From positions 1-64,000 of the forward strand of contig VGVY01000005.1 in assembly GCA_016873835.1 (NCBI GenBank): a DNA stretch of 64,000 nt, read 5' to 3'. The notes below the pieces were generated by a model, which saw only the letters and a list, made by a program, of their open reading frames with translations, ran no database searches and had not been told where the DNA came from. The stretch's first letter is position 1, and the number at the start of each line of letters is the position of its first letter. The position numbers and the translations under genes are program-made. Origin of the DNA: Ignavibacteria bacterium (GTDB taxonomy: Bacteria > Bacteroidota > Ignavibacteria > Ignavibacteriales > Melioribacteraceae). Positions 9,652 through 20,809 of the stretch are shown here, in pieces.

Positions 9652-9948
9652 ATGGCACAATTCAAAATCCAACCCTTACATGACCGAGTAGTTGTTAAAC
9701 CAAATGAAGCTGAAGAGACAACAAAAGGTGGAATCATTCTTCCTGATACAGCAAAAGAAAAACCGATTGAAGGAAAAGTAGTTGCAATCGGCGAAGGCAG
9801 AGTATCTGATGATGGAAAAGTTACAAAACTTACTGTTAAGGTGGGTGATACTGTATTATACGGTAAATATTCTGGAACAGAAGTAAAAATTGATGGTGAA
9901 GATTACTTAATTATGCGCGAAAGCGACATCTACGGAATTGTAAAATAA
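9652..9948 (+). CDS. groES: Co-chaperonin GroES (Hsp10)
   Basis: 98-aa lid of the GroEL folding chamber. It begins with the usual [16 protein letters not shown], has the mobile loop [17 protein letters not shown], and ends with [24 protein letters not shown] lies 8 bases before the ATG. It is the first gene of the CIRCE-controlled groES-groEL operon. Confidence 0.98.
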   Translation: MAQFKIQPLHDRVVVKPNEAEETTKGGIILPDTAKEKPIEGKVVAIGEGRVSDDGKVTKLTVKVGDTVLYGKYSGTEVKIDGEDYLIMRESDIYGIVK

Positions 9949-9962
9949 GTTTGAACAAATAA

Positions 9963-11606
<1,644 letters not shown>

Positions 11607-11641
11607 AATAAAAATCATCTAAAACTGATAGTTTACAAAAG

Positions 11642-11667
11642 AACCCTGTGTTCACACGGGGTTTTTT
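11642..11667 (+). terminator. Intrinsic terminator of groESL
   Basis: AACCCTGTG (11642-11650), TTCA loop, CACGGGGTT (11655-11663) form a 9-bp stem followed by T residues to 11667. On the other strand the hairpin is followed by CTTTT, so it may also stop the opposing nine-gene minus-strand operon that ends at 11703. Confidence 0.9.
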
Positions 11668-11702
11668 ATTACACACTATTCTAAAATTTTTCTGATTAGA
11701 CA

Positions 11703-12644
11703 TTATTTTATATTTTCCTTAAAATAATTTAATGTCAATAAAAGCCCCTCTCTCCTACTAATTTTCGGTTCCCAATTTAAGATCTCTTTAGCACGAGAAA
11801 TATCAGGTTGACGGATCTGAGGATCGTCGATCGGTAAATCATTAAAAGTAATTTTGCTTTTCGAATTAGTTATCTCAATTACTTCTTTTGCAAAATCAAG
11901 AATTGTAATCTCTTCAGGATTGCCAAGATTAACGGGCAGAACTTCATTAGAGATAAGTAATTTATAAATTCCATCAATTAAGTCACTTACATAGCAAAAA
12001 CTTCTCGTTTGTTTTCCGTCACCATAAACTGTTAAATCTTCGCCTTTCAATGCTTGAGTAAAAAAGGATGGTAGCGCTCTTCCATCATCAAGCCTCATCT
12101 TCGGTCCGTAAGTATTAAATATCCTAACAATTCTTGTAGAAAGATTATGGTACCGATGATAGGCCATGGTCAATGCTTCTGAAAATCGTTTGGCTTCATC
12201 ATAAACTCCGCGAGGACCAATCGGATTTACGTTCCCCCAATAATCTTCATTTTGAGGATGGATCAATGGATCTCCATAAACTTCTGAAGTTGAGGCAAGA
12301 AGAAAAACTGCTTTTTTTTCTTTGGCTAATCCTAAAGTTTTATGTGTCCCAAGTGAGCCAACTTTAAGAGTTTGAATCGGCAATTTTATATAATCGATTG
12401 GACTTGCCGGAGAGGCAAAGTGCAGTACATAGTCAACATCTGATGGTATATGAATAAAATTAGTAACATCAAGTTTTATGAATTGAAAATTTGCATTCGT
12501 AAAAAGAGCTTCAATGTTTTCAATTCGACCAGTTAATAAGTTATCTAAACAGATAACATTTATTCCTTCAGAAAGTAATCTATCACAAAGGTGGGATCCT
12601 AAAAAACCGGCACCGCCGGTTACAACTGCAGTTTTTTTATGCAT
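11703..12644 (-). CDS. uxs: UDP-glucuronate decarboxylase (UDP-xylose synthase)-like SDR
   Basis: A 313-aa extended short-chain dehydrogenase. The NAD motif [12 protein letters not shown] is at 10-21, followed by [23 protein letters not shown], the catalytic STSEVYGDP (118-126) and YxxxK (Y148, K152). ASPASP and STSEVYGDP are typical of UDP-xylose synthases, which decarboxylate UDP-glucuronate with a recycling NAD+. The exact product is inferred. It starts 3 nt after the tyrosine autokinase gene and is the last gene of the nine-gene minus-strand run, so it probably supplies a sugar for the polysaccharide that system exports. Confidence 0.85.
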   Translation of the reverse strand: MHKKTAVVTGGAGFLGSHLCDRLLSEGINVICLDNLLTGRIENIEALFTNANFQFIKLDVTNFIHIPSDVDYVLHFASPASPIDYIKLPIQTLKVGSLGTHKTLGLAKEKKAVFLLASTSEVYGDPLIHPQNEDYWGNVNPIGPRGVYDEAKRFSEALTMAYHRYHNLSTRIVRIFNTYGPKMRLDDGRALPSFFTQALKGEDLTVYGDGKQTRSFCYVSDLIDGIYKLLISNEVLPVNLGNPEEITILDFAKEVIEITNSKSKITFNDLPIDDPQIRQPDISRAKEILNWEPKISRREGLLLTLNYFKENIK

Positions 12645-12647
12645 GCC

Positions 12648-14879
12648 TTATGCTTTTATCCGGCTCTTTTTTGAACCATTAGTTGGACGTGAATAATAAT
12701 AGTAATATTTATAATAAGAACTATATCCGCTTCTGTAACTAAATCGATTCAGCAATACTCCAAGAAAAGTAGATTTATCTCTCTGCAATATTTCAACAGC
12801 CTTTTCTAGTAAATCATTTTCAGTATAATTTGCAGTAACAACTAAGATAGTTCCGTCAACAAGCTGCGCTAAAATTTCAGAATCAGTTACCGGAATAATT
12901 GGAGGAGAATCTACAATAATATAATCATATTGATCTTTTAGTTTTTCGAAAAACGCTTCCATTTGAGCTGAACCTAAAATCTCTGATGGATTTGGAGGAA
13001 TCGTTCCTGAGCTAACATAAAATAAATTGTTAACTTGAGTAGGTCTCACAATTTCTGTAAATGATGCTTGCCCGAAAAAGTAATCAGTAAATCCAGGAAA
13101 TCTTTTTTGATTGAATATTGAATGGACTCGCGGTTTTCTTAAGTCTGCATCAATAATAATAGTCCTGAAATTTGCCTGAGCAATACTTCCAGCTAAATTA
13201 ATCGAAGTAGTAGTCTTTCCTTCTTGAGAAGTGGGAGAAGTAATCAAAATTAATTTTAATGATTCTTTATCAATCTTTGAAAATTTAATTCTTGTTCTTA
13301 CTGCTCTGTAAGCTTCAGAAGCACTTGCATCCGGTTTTTTTGCTACTATAAATTCAAATTCCTTATTGGAATTATCCATACCATCGATATTGGGAATCCA
13401 CGCTAAAATATTGATATTCTTATTCGATACATCTTCAGGAGTTTTAATTGTATTATCAAAATGATTTCTTACAAATGCGAATGCAATTCCCAAGCCTCCG
13501 CCTAAAACGAGACCAATAATTACAATTAATAATCGATTTGGCTTAGATGGTGATTTTGGAATTAATCCTTCGTCGACAATCAATACATTTCCGGGAACGG
13601 ATTGTTCGTTAATAATTGCTTCTTGATACCTTTCTTCAACTTGTGTATAAAGTTTTTCGTAGGCTGACTGCTCTCTTTTCAGCCTGGCTAAGTCAATTGT
13701 GCTTGTTGGCAATTTTGTTAATCTTCTATCATAATCGCGCACAATTTCTTCTAACTTTCTATAAGAAGCTAAGAAAGCTTGGTACTTTACTTCTTCTTCT
13801 AAAACTTTTTTTGTTAATTCTTTAATTTCTTCCGGACTTGAAGCCAAAATACCAGCACGATAGACAGATAATTGACTATTTAATTTTGCACGCAAATCTC
13901 CAATCTTAGTATCGTACTCTTTTATTAATTCATTCTTTCTTTGAGTATTTGCGCTAATGGACATTGCACGATCTTTTTGAGTTTTAAGATCTGCAATTTG
14001 AGCTTGTAAATTTTTTATATATGGTTCAGTTGCAAAACTTTCAATGTAATCTTTTATTTCAGGATCTTGTTTACCAAGTTCAGTTTTATATTGATTAAGT
14101 GTTTTTTCAGTAATTGTTAAATCAATTTTAGTTGCGTTCATCTTTGCTTCAAAATCTGAGGATTGGGCAATAAGAGTTTTTGCTTGCTCAGGAAGTTCAA
14201 CAATTCCCTTTTGTTCTTGATAACTTAAGAGAGCATCTTCAACAGCAGATAATTCATTAAGTTTTTCTTCTCTTTGCTGAGCCAGAAAATCTTTGACCAT
14301 TGTAAGCTGCTGTCTATTATAACCAAGATTAATTTCTTTATATGCCCTTGCATATGAATTAGCAATTAAAGCAGCTTCGATTGGCGATTGTGATTCAACG
14401 GAGATCTCAACAATGTCGAGTCCTCTTTTTTGATCGATCGAAACGCCGGAAAGTAGTTTGGTAATTGCATCTATACTGCGGAGTTTATTAGGATATTTCT
14501 CTTCATCTTGAATAATTAAAGAAAAATTTCTTTTGTTATTGCTGATAGTAAAACTATCTATTAAGGCATTTGAAACTTTTTCCCGCAACCGATAGCTTTT
14601 TAAAATCTCAATTTCATTTGCTATAAATCGGTCACTACCGAAATCTTGAAACTCAGGCACTAGTGGAGATTCTAAGATATTTCCAGAAGGTTTTGAGATT
14701 TTCAAAACTGTTGTTGATTTATAAATATCGGGTGCATTAAGAGCATAAACAACTGCAACTAAAAGTCCAGTTAAAGTAATGATAATAATTGGGACAAAAT
14801 TTAATCTAACTAGGTTCAGATAATCTCTGAGAGTATTTACTTCCTGATGCGAATAAACATTAGAGTTATTATTGTTCAA
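12648..14879 (-). CDS. wzc: Polysaccharide co-polymerase / tyrosine autokinase (Wzc-type BY-kinase)
   Basis: 743 aa controlling chain length and export of surface polysaccharide. An N-terminal Wzz-type domain carries a membrane segment just after [11 protein letters not shown], a long periplasmic coiled region follows, then a second membrane segment ([20 protein letters not shown]). The cytoplasmic kinase has Walker [13 protein letters not shown], Walker A' [11 protein letters not shown] and Walker B YIIVDSPP. The C-terminus is a tyrosine cluster ([14 protein letters not shown]; nine Tyr including YRSGY just before it), the usual autophosphorylation tail. I set the start at TTG 14879, 5 nt after GAGG. 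The longer frame would overlap the upstream SLBB gene by 67 bases. Confidence 0.9.
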   Translation of the reverse strand: MNNNNSNVYSHQEVNTLRDYLNLVRLNFVPIIIITLTGLLVAVVYALNAPDIYKSTTVLKISKPSGNILESPLVPEFQDFGSDRFIANEIEILKSYRLREKVSNALIDSFTISNNKRNFSLIIQDEEKYPNKLRSIDAITKLLSGVSIDQKRGLDIVEISVESQSPIEAALIANSYARAYKEINLGYNRQQLTMVKDFLAQQREEKLNELSAVEDALLSYQEQKGIVELPEQAKTLIAQSSDFEAKMNATKIDLTITEKTLNQYKTELGKQDPEIKDYIESFATEPYIKNLQAQIADLKTQKDRAMSISANTQRKNELIKEYDTKIGDLRAKLNSQLSVYRAGILASSPEEIKELTKKVLEEEVKYQAFLASYRKLEEIVRDYDRRLTKLPTSTIDLARLKREQSAYEKLYTQVEERYQEAIINEQSVPGNVLIVDEGLIPKSPSKPNRLLIVIIGLVLGGGLGIAFAFVRNHFDNTIKTPEDVSNKNINILAWIPNIDGMDNSNKEFEFIVAKKPDASASEAYRAVRTRIKFSKIDKESLKLILITSPTSQEGKTTTSINLAGSIAQANFRTIIIDADLRKPRVHSIFNQKRFPGFTDYFFGQASFTEIVRPTQVNNLFYVSSGTIPPNPSEILGSAQMEAFFEKLKDQYDYIIVDSPPIIPVTDSEILAQLVDGTILVVTANYTENDLLEKAVEILQRDKSTFLGVLLNRFSYRSGYSSYYKYYYYYSRPTNGSKKSRIKA

Positions 14880-14887
14880 ATTATCCT

Positions 14888-15406
14888 CTAGTTTCTTACA
14901 ATATTCAATACAAGAATTGTTAGAGAAATTAATGCACTTAATATAGAGAGCCAAATAGATACTTTATCTCTAGCATAAAGACGCGGCTCACCAGTAATAA
15001 CTAAGATATCGCCAGCCTCCAAGCTGGGAACTCGTCTTGTTCTTAATTCCAGTTCAGATTCCCACATTATATCATTATAATTAATTTTAAGTAATTGCTG
15101 AGTTCCATCTTCATTAGTTCTATAAATTCTCAAGTCCTCTAAATCTGCAGCATCCGAAGGACCGCCAGCAAAGGATAAGAGGTCTAACACCGTTGTATAA
15201 GTTGGAACAATATACTTTCCTGGGTAGCGTACAAATCCCCATACTGCTACTTTAATATTCACAGCTTCAGGATCAGATAAATCAAAAAATCCCGTTTGCT
15301 GATAATACCCTCTATTTAATTTTGCTCCAAGTTCATAATCGGTTATCTGAGCAATGGAGATAGACTGGAATAATATTAGGAAAATATAAAAGATATATTT
15401 TTTCAT
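14888..15406 (-). CDS. SLBB-domain polysaccharide export protein (short, Wza-related)
   Basis: 172 aa. A signal peptide at 1-20 ends SIAQ. A single SLBB domain (VAVWGFVRYPGKYIVP, TTVLDLLSFAGGPSDAADL) binds sugar polymer in Wza-like exporters. A membrane helix (SIWLSILSALISLTILVLNIV) closes the protein. Full Wza proteins are about 360 aa and carry a PES domain before the SLBB domains; that domain and a lipobox are missing here. It stands 8 nt before the tyrosine autokinase gene and probably works with it as an inner-membrane or periplasmic part of an export machine. Confidence 0.8.
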   Translation of the reverse strand: MKKYIFYIFLILFQSISIAQITDYELGAKLNRGYYQQTGFFDLSDPEAVNIKVAVWGFVRYPGKYIVPTYTTVLDLLSFAGGPSDAADLEDLRIYRTNEDGTQQLLKINYNDIMWESELELRTRRVPSLEAGDILVITGEPRLYARDKVSIWLSILSALISLTILVLNIVRN

Positions 15407-15417
15407 AAATATGTCAG

Positions 15418-16296
15418 TTATTTTTTAATGTCAGCTATTCTTAGCGACATTTTTAATGATGAAAAGAAACTACCAATAAATCCGAGTGAAATACCAATGA
15501 TAACCGGTATTAAATGAATACTTTCAATTTGATGGAATAAGTTAACGTTAATATTTATTGCAGTCAACAACTGAATCAGCACAATATTAACGCCAATACA
15601 AATAAGTGAGGCAATAAGTCCGATAAATATTCCATTTAAAATATATGGAATTTTAAGGAGACTCAATTTTGAACCAACTAATTTCATTGTCTTATACAAA
15701 TTTTTATTATTTTCATATTGAAGTCGATGATTAATATAAACCAAGTAAATCGAAAGTACCAATAAAACAAAAGCTGCAATATAGACTGCAATTTCAATAG
15801 ATCTAAAAAATTTCAAAATTCTAACAATAACATTATAATCATATACGACTTCTGTAATTCCACTATCAATGGTTTTCAGCTCACTTACATATTTTTCAAA
15901 CGATTTTTCATCAATAAATTTTGAATCGAACTTAACCAAAAAAGAATTCGGCAAAGGATTCGAATTTAATACCGAAGCGAAATCCTGACCAGTTTCTGCA
16001 ATAAATTCTTTTGTCGCTTCTGATTTATCAATAAACTTAACTTCAGATATTACTTTTTTAGTTATCAGCTTTTCCTTAATCTGAGCAATTTCAAATTCAG
16101 TTAATGTGTCTGATAAATAGAGCGACACTTCAATATTTTGCTTTACTCTCTTACCAAAATCATGTGAAATCAATATTACAAAATACGACATCGTGCAGAG
16201 CAGAATCGCAAGTGTCGTTATTGAAATCGTAACAATTGTAGCGAATGGCGATCGCTTAAAAATTCTTAAAGTTTCTTTAAAGTAATATGAAATCAT
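15418..16296 (-). CDS. ftsX: Cell-division permease-like protein FtsX
   Basis: 292 aa with an N-terminal membrane segment (about 20-45), a periplasmic domain holding NIEVSLYLSDTLTEFEI and FDSKFIDEKSFEKYV, and three further membrane segments in the C-terminal FtsX/MacB domain. FtsX pairs with the ATPase FtsE to activate peptidoglycan hydrolases at the division site. No ftsE lies beside it in this window; its neighbours are two lipoprotein genes and the polysaccharide export genes. Confidence 0.88.
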   Translation of the reverse strand: MISYYFKETLRIFKRSPFATIVTISITTLAILLCTMSYFVILISHDFGKRVKQNIEVSLYLSDTLTEFEIAQIKEKLITKKVISEVKFIDKSEATKEFIAETGQDFASVLNSNPLPNSFLVKFDSKFIDEKSFEKYVSELKTIDSGITEVVYDYNVIVRILKFFRSIEIAVYIAAFVLLVLSIYLVYINHRLQYENNKNLYKTMKLVGSKLSLLKIPYILNGIFIGLIASLICIGVNIVLIQLLTAININVNLFHQIESIHLIPVIIGISLGFIGSFFSSLKMSLRIADIKK

Positions 16297-16302
16297 ATCT
16301 AT

Positions 16303-16797
16303 TTAGAAATTTGATTCATCAATCCAGCGAAAAATCTTCCACTTGTTTTCTGATTTTTTCAGTTCCAAATTTACCCGCCCATCCACAAAAATAATATCAG
16401 TAGGATTAAATGCTATTGTCAAATTAAAACTACGTACAATATGTGTTGAATCACTCGTCATCGAAATTATATTATTCCAAATTAAATCGAGTCTCTGTGT
16501 ATTTTGAAGTAGTCCATAAGTAACCTTCATTTCTTCGTCTCTTCCCCATGAAACATCAACCCCTTTATCATAATCTCGATAAATGAAACTAAAATTTTTA
16601 TCAAGCAACTGACTGTAAATCAAAGTATCCTTAAATGTGTAAACATATTGAAAGTTTTGAAACACTCCTTCAATAGTTTTTTGATCACTAATCAAGCCTT
16701 TCTCAGATCCCAAATTTTCATCAATACTTGGAGCAAATGGATTCAAACAGTTATTACATATAGTAATAAGAATTATTATCAAAATATAATTCTTAAT
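16303..16797 (-). CDS. Lipoprotein-like NTF2-fold candidate, second paralogue (possible ATT start)
   Basis: About 164 aa of unknown function. It resembles the gene just upstream: VFQNFQYVYTFKDTLIYSQLL aligns with LFQNFKFSVEEKIIENYLACL, and both end with a W-x-I-x-x-W strand (NKWKIFRWID here). The layout suggests an NTF2/SnoaL-like fold, which is inference. No ATG, GTG or well-placed TTG exists. The TTG at 16782 lacks a ribosome site. An ATT at 16797 sits 4 nt after GGGAGG and would give (M)KNYILIIILITIC, a good signal peptide with a non-canonical lipobox. The ATT overlaps the TAA of the upstream gene. Confidence 0.6.
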   Translation of the reverse strand: MKNYILIIILITICNNCLNPFAPSIDENLGSEKGLISDQKTIEGVFQNFQYVYTFKDTLIYSQLLDKNFSFIYRDYDKGVDVSWGRDEEMKVTYGLLQNTQRLDLIWNNIISMTSDSTHIVRSFNLTIAFNPTDIIFVDGRVNLELKKSENKWKIFRWIDESNF

Positions 16798-17368
16798 AAA
16801 TCCTCCCTTTCAAATCACTCCAACATGCCAGGTTTTCACGTTTAATATCTTGCCACTCAACTATTACCCACTGATTTCTTGAGTCTAAAAAAATTTTACA
16901 GATAGCAGTGCCGATATAATTACCGTTTAAAGTAATATTATTTGAGCTTACTTGCATTGTATAATCAACAGTGTAAATTGCGCTGTCTCCCAATGGAGTA
17001 TTGTTAACATTGGAAAAATTTAATTTTACATTTGATCCGCTCCCCAAATTTGCCTTAAAGTTATTAAAGTATTGTTTTTCGGAAGCATAACCCCAATTAT
17101 TAAGAACCGGATATTGAGTCACAGAGCCGATAGCCGGAATGAAATGAAATTTTTTTCTTAGAAATGAAGAATCTACTAAACATGCTAAGTAATTTTCAAT
17201 AATTTTTTCTTCAACTGAGAATTTAAAATTTTGAAATAATACATCTGGTGATGTAGCTGGTATAAAATTGGAGCCCAGTTTTTCAGGTTCTTCCGGATCA
17301 CGTGTTGTTAACAGATCGCACGATACAATAAATAGTACTAGAACCAATATTAAATATTTTATTCTCAT
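16793..17368 (-). CDS. Lipoprotein, NTF2-like candidate, first paralogue
   Basis: 191-aa lipoprotein: MRIKYLILVLVLFIVSC has a clean lipobox (IVSC). The mature part holds VLFQNFKFSVEEKIIENYLACL and ends QWVIVEWQDIKRE, shared in outline with the next gene, so the two are tandem paralogues. Function unknown. The start codon overlaps the methyltransferase stop (ATGA). It belongs to the run from ybaB to uxs. Confidence 0.75.
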   Translation of the reverse strand: MRIKYLILVLVLFIVSCDLLTTRDPEEPEKLGSNFIPATSPDVLFQNFKFSVEEKIIENYLACLVDSSFLRKKFHFIPAIGSVTQYPVLNNWGYASEKQYFNNFKANLGSGSNVKLNFSNVNNTPLGDSAIYTVDYTMQVSSNNITLNGNYIGTAICKIFLDSRNQWVIVEWQDIKRENLACWSDLKGRIY

Positions 17369-18099
17369 TTCTGGAAAAATAAAATTAAACGTGGGGATTC
17401 TTTTCTGGAGAATTCATTCCCCTGATAATCTCCGAACGCTTTAAATAATTTATAACCAATCTTCTCAAAATTATCTCTAATGAATTCCAATGAATATAAT
17501 TTTACGGATTCATAATAATGATTTTCTATTCCATCAAGTTGAATTGTAATCTTTTTTTCAACTCTCCCATTCTTAATTTTTCTTTCCTCAGATAGATTAA
17601 AGTCTTTAAAAGTTTTAATCGATTGAGAAGTTAAATTCATTTCTAAAAAATCTTTGTTAAAATAATCCAAAACGTAGTAACCGTCTTTTAGGATTGATTG
17701 ATAAATATTTTTGCAAAATGCAAAGTTTTCTTCATCTGATTTAAAATAACCAAAACTTGTGAACAGATTAATAACGAGATCAAATTTTATCTTAAAAAAA
17801 ATATGTCTTAAATCAGCCTTGATAAAATTTATATTATATTTTTTTTCTTTTAACTCTTTTGCAGCAATTTTCAATAACGATTTGCTAAGATCAAATCCAA
17901 CTACTTTATAACCTAAAGATGCAAAATATTTTGAATGCCTACCAGCTCCGCAAGCAGCATCTAATATCGAAGCAGAAGAATTAAGATTTACAAATTGTAA
18001 AATTAACTCTCCCAATTTTTGTGCGTCTTCTTGGTCTCGATGTTCATAAACCTTAAGGTAATAATCGGAATCAAACCAATCTTTATACCAAAGATTCAT
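17365..18099 (-). CDS. Class I SAM-dependent methyltransferase
   Basis: About 244 aa. The SAM-binding motif I is ILDAACGAGRHSKYFASLGYK, followed by VVGFDLS (motif II acidic residue) and LRHIFFKIKFDLVINLFTSFGYF. Substrate cannot be read from the sequence; small-molecule methyltransferases of this shape are common. I chose the ATG at 18099, which shares one base with the recR stop (TGATG), over the GTG at 18102. The last bases overlap the downstream lipoprotein start. Confidence 0.85.
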   Translation of the reverse strand: MNLWYKDWFDSDYYLKVYEHRDQEDAQKLGELILQFVNLNSSASILDAACGAGRHSKYFASLGYKVVGFDLSKSLLKIAAKELKEKKYNINFIKADLRHIFFKIKFDLVINLFTSFGYFKSDEENFAFCKNIYQSILKDGYYVLDYFNKDFLEMNLTSQSIKTFKDFNLSEERKIKNGRVEKKITIQLDGIENHYYESVKLYSLEFIRDNFEKIGYKLFKAFGDYQGNEFSRKESPRLILFFQK

Positions 18100-18695
18100 C
18101 ACACTGTAATTCTTCCGATAAAAGCACGACCAATTGTAGCAATATCTGCAAATTCAAGATCGCCTCCAATCGGCAATCCGCGAGCAATTCTCGTTAGCTT
18201 AAGTGGATATTCCTTAAAAATTTTAATCAAATACAAAGAAGTTGTATCCCCTTCAGAATCCGGATTGAGTGCAAAGATTAATTCTGTAACTTCTCCAGAA
18301 TCAACTCTTTTTACTAATTCGGCAATATGAAGGGAATCAGCTGTTACATTTGCCAAAGGGTTCAAAACCCCACCTAGAACATGATACAAACCATTATATT
18401 CATTAGTTTTCTCAATTGCGATTACGTCACTTGCTTCTTCTACAATACAGATAATTGTTTTATCCCTCTTTTGGCTTAAACAAATAGCACATTTGTCATC
18501 CACAGCAAGATTGAAGCAATCTACACAAAAATGAATTTTTGTTTTTAGCTCTACAATAGCCTTAATTAAGGAATCAACATCAGTTTGATCATTTTTTAGT
18601 AGATGAATTGCTAAACGCTGAGCAGTCTTTTTCCCAATTGAAGGGAGTTTACTCAATTCTTCAATAGCTCTTTCTAATGGTTCTGCGAGTAACAC
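18099..18695 (-). CDS. recR: Recombination mediator RecR
   Basis: 198 aa, acts with RecO/RecF to load RecA on gapped DNA. The N-terminal helix-hairpin-helix is SKLPSIGKKTAQRLAIHLL, the C4 zinc finger has cysteines 57, 60, 69 and 72, and the Toprim domain starts at ICIVEEASDVIAIEKT and includes LGGVLNPL. It starts with GTG, 2 nt after the ybaB stop, the usual ybaB-recR pairing. Confidence 0.95.
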   Translation of the reverse strand: MLLAEPLERAIEELSKLPSIGKKTAQRLAIHLLKNDQTDVDSLIKAIVELKTKIHFCVDCFNLAVDDKCAICLSQKRDKTIICIVEEASDVIAIEKTNEYNGLYHVLGGVLNPLANVTADSLHIAELVKRVDSGEVTELIFALNPDSEGDTTSLYLIKIFKEYPLKLTRIARGLPIGGDLEFADIATIGRAFIGRITV

Positions 18696-18697
18696 GA

Positions 18698-19024
18698 TTA
18701 AAATCCCGGAATGTTCATACCTGGCGGCAACATCCCTTTAGTTACAGATGCGATTTCTTCCTCAGCCATTTTACCAGCAGTCTGTAAAGCTTTATTTATG
18801 GCTGCTACAACTAAATCTTCCAACATCTCTTTATCACCGCTTTTTACTATTTCTGGATCTATATTAATTGAAAGAATTTCTTTTTTCCCGTTGGCAGTGA
18901 CCATAACCATTCCGCCGCCGCTCTCTTCAGTAACAGTTTTATTCTCTAATTCAGCTTGAACTTTTGCCATATCAGCTTGCATTTTTTGAATCTGTTTTAA
19001 CATTCCTTGCATATTTAAACTCAT
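18698..19024 (-). CDS. ybaB: YbaB/EbfC nucleoid-associated protein
   Basis: 108-aa small DNA-binding protein. It shows the N-terminal coiled coil (MLKQIQKMQADMAKVQAELE), VTANGKKEILSINIDPEIV and the GMLPPGMNIPGF tail of the family. GGAGG lies 6 nt before the ATG. It heads the minus-strand nine-gene run; dnaX, often found upstream, is not here. Confidence 0.94.
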   Translation of the reverse strand: MSLNMQGMLKQIQKMQADMAKVQAELENKTVTEESGGGMVMVTANGKKEILSINIDPEIVKSGDKEMLEDLVVAAINKALQTAGKMAEEEIASVTKGMLPPGMNIPGF

Positions 19025-19160
19025 TTATCCTCCAAATAACAAATATTTAATAACGAAATTTTTAATTCACTTGAAAAATTAGCAAAAAAAAGAATCACAA
19101 GAAATTGAATGGAGAAAATATTACATTTGTGCCACTCTATCGATTAATTTTCCTTTAATT

Positions 19161-19814
19161 ATGATTACAAAATATGGCTTAAGTACATTTATTATTGTTT
19201 CCATCTTTTCAATTGGATTAATAATCGTAGCTCTATTAATTGAAAATGCCTGGATAAAAATCCCTTTATTGGTAATCGGGACTCTTCTTCTTCTTTTTAC
19301 AATTAATTTTTTCCGTGATCCAGATAGATTTCCCCCTACATCAAAAAAAGTAATTGTATCTCCAGCTGACGGAGAAATAGTTATTATCAAAAATGTATTT
19401 GAGAAAAGGTTTTTAAATGCCGATGCAACTCAAGTCTCAGTCTTTATGTCTCCCCTAAACGTTCATGTAAACCGTATCCCAATTGATGGAACAATAGATT
19501 ACTTGAATTACGTAAAAGGTGATTATATTGTAGCGTTTCATGATAAAGCTGATTTGAGAAATGAGAGAAGTGAAATTGGAATTACAAATAAATTTGGCAA
19601 AATGTTATTTACTCAGGTAGCTGGTTTTTTAGCGAGAAGAATCGTTTTTGATTTAAGACTCAACGATAGTGTAAAAATTGGGAATCGCTTTGGTATGATA
19701 AAATTTGGAAGCCGAAGCGATATCATTGTACCTTTAGGTTGGGATGTAAAAGTTAAAATTGGGGATAAAGTTACTGCCGGCGAGACAATTATATTCGAGC
19801 GTGTAAATGAATAA
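19161..19814 (+). CDS. psd: Phosphatidylserine decarboxylase proenzyme (short type)
   Basis: Makes phosphatidylethanolamine from phosphatidylserine at the inner membrane. It is 217 aa, the short bacterial/archaeal form. Two N-terminal membrane segments (about 8-47) precede FFRDPDRFPP, SPADGEIV and FMSPLNVHVNRIP. The self-cleavage site is FGSR (G183-S184), with S184 becoming the pyruvoyl group. The pssA start overlaps its end by 8 bases, so the two phosphatidylethanolamine steps are coupled. Confidence 0.95.
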   Translation: MITKYGLSTFIIVSIFSIGLIIVALLIENAWIKIPLLVIGTLLLLFTINFFRDPDRFPPTSKKVIVSPADGEIVIIKNVFEKRFLNADATQVSVFMSPLNVHVNRIPIDGTIDYLNYVKGDYIVAFHDKADLRNERSEIGITNKFGKMLFTQVAGFLARRIVFDLRLNDSVKIGNRFGMIKFGSRSDIIVPLGWDVKVKIGDKVTAGETIIFERVNE

Positions 19815-20565
19815 ATTCTCGAAAGCATTTTTTGCAAATACTGTTACTTCCTTAAATATTTTCTGCGGCTTTATGTCAATCCTCTATTCTTCACAGAATA
19901 ATTTCAAATTGGCTGCTATCTTCATACTCATAGCAGCTATTTTTGATACTTTGGATGGGATAGTCGCACGTTTATTGGATACTGCTAGCCAATTTGGCGT
20001 AGAGCTCGATTCGTTATCGGACGTTGTTAGTTTTGGAGCAGCTCCAGCATTTTTAATTTATAAAGCTTACCTTTTTCAGTTCGGACCTTGGGGAATTCTA
20101 CTTAGTTCCTTCCTTTTAGTTTTTGGTGCGTTGAGATTAGCCCGATATAATACATTAGTAGAAGATTTGAAAACTAAGGGTGATTTCAAAGGATTACCAA
20201 TCCCAATTCAAGCACTTACAATTTCGATGCTTGTATTTACTTATTACAAGGACGGAAAAATTATTGAACCATTTAATCACATTGTTATTCCGTTAATAAT
20301 ATTAATGTCAATTTTAATGATAACAACCATCCGTTATAACGCACTTCCAAAACTTCGTAATCGAAATTTGAAAACAAAAATTGTTGGAGTTGTTACTTTA
20401 ATTATAGCTTTAATCCTTGCAATAATTACGAATGGAGAAATTCTATTTTTTATTTTTTTAGGTATTGTCTTATTTGGATTGTTGCGATATTTCTTCTTTT
20501 TTATAACTGGAAAGCCGACTTCAAATGGGAATGGCGAATTAGAAACTGAGGAGAATAATGTTTAA
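19807..20565 (+). CDS. pssA: CDP-diacylglycerol-serine O-phosphatidyltransferase
   Basis: Makes phosphatidylserine from CDP-diacylglycerol and serine. It is 252 aa, a multi-pass membrane protein. The CDP-alcohol phosphotransferase motif DGxxAR(x8)GxxxDxxxD is complete (D50, G51, A54, R55, G64, D68, D72). It overlaps psd upstream and purS downstream by 8 bases each. Confidence 0.95.
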   Translation: MNKFSKAFFANTVTSLNIFCGFMSILYSSQNNFKLAAIFILIAAIFDTLDGIVARLLDTASQFGVELDSLSDVVSFGAAPAFLIYKAYLFQFGPWGILLSSFLLVFGALRLARYNTLVEDLKTKGDFKGLPIPIQALTISMLVFTYYKDGKIIEPFNHIVIPLIILMSILMITTIRYNALPKLRNRNLKTKIVGVVTLIIALILAIITNGEILFFIFLGIVLFGLLRYFFFFITGKPTSNGNGELETEENNV

Positions 20566-20809
20566 GGCAACTGTAATAATAAAAAGAAGACCGAAGATTT
20601 TAGATCCTCAAGGTAAAGCAGTTGAACAAGGAGCTAAACTTTTAGGATTTAATAATGTTAGAGGAACTCGGATAGGAAAGTATATTGAATTTTTTGTCGA
20701 CACAAATGATAAATCTTTAGCTGAAAAAGAAGTAAAAGAATACTCAGAAAAACTCCTATCAAATCCAATCATGGAAGATTACGAATTTATTCTAGAAAAA
20801 ATTAAATGA
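20558..20809 (+). CDS. purS: Phosphoribosylformylglycinamidine synthase subunit PurS
   Basis: 83-aa structural subunit that bridges PurL and PurQ in the three-part FGAM synthase. It starts [20 protein letters not shown] and carries the conserved [21 protein letters not shown] precedes the ATG within the end of pssA, and its stop overlaps the purQ start (ATGA). purL is not in the window. Confidence 0.95.
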   Translation: MFKATVIIKRRPKILDPQGKAVEQGAKLLGFNNVRGTRIGKYIEFFVDTNDKSLAEKEVKEYSEKLLSNPIMEDYEFILEKIK

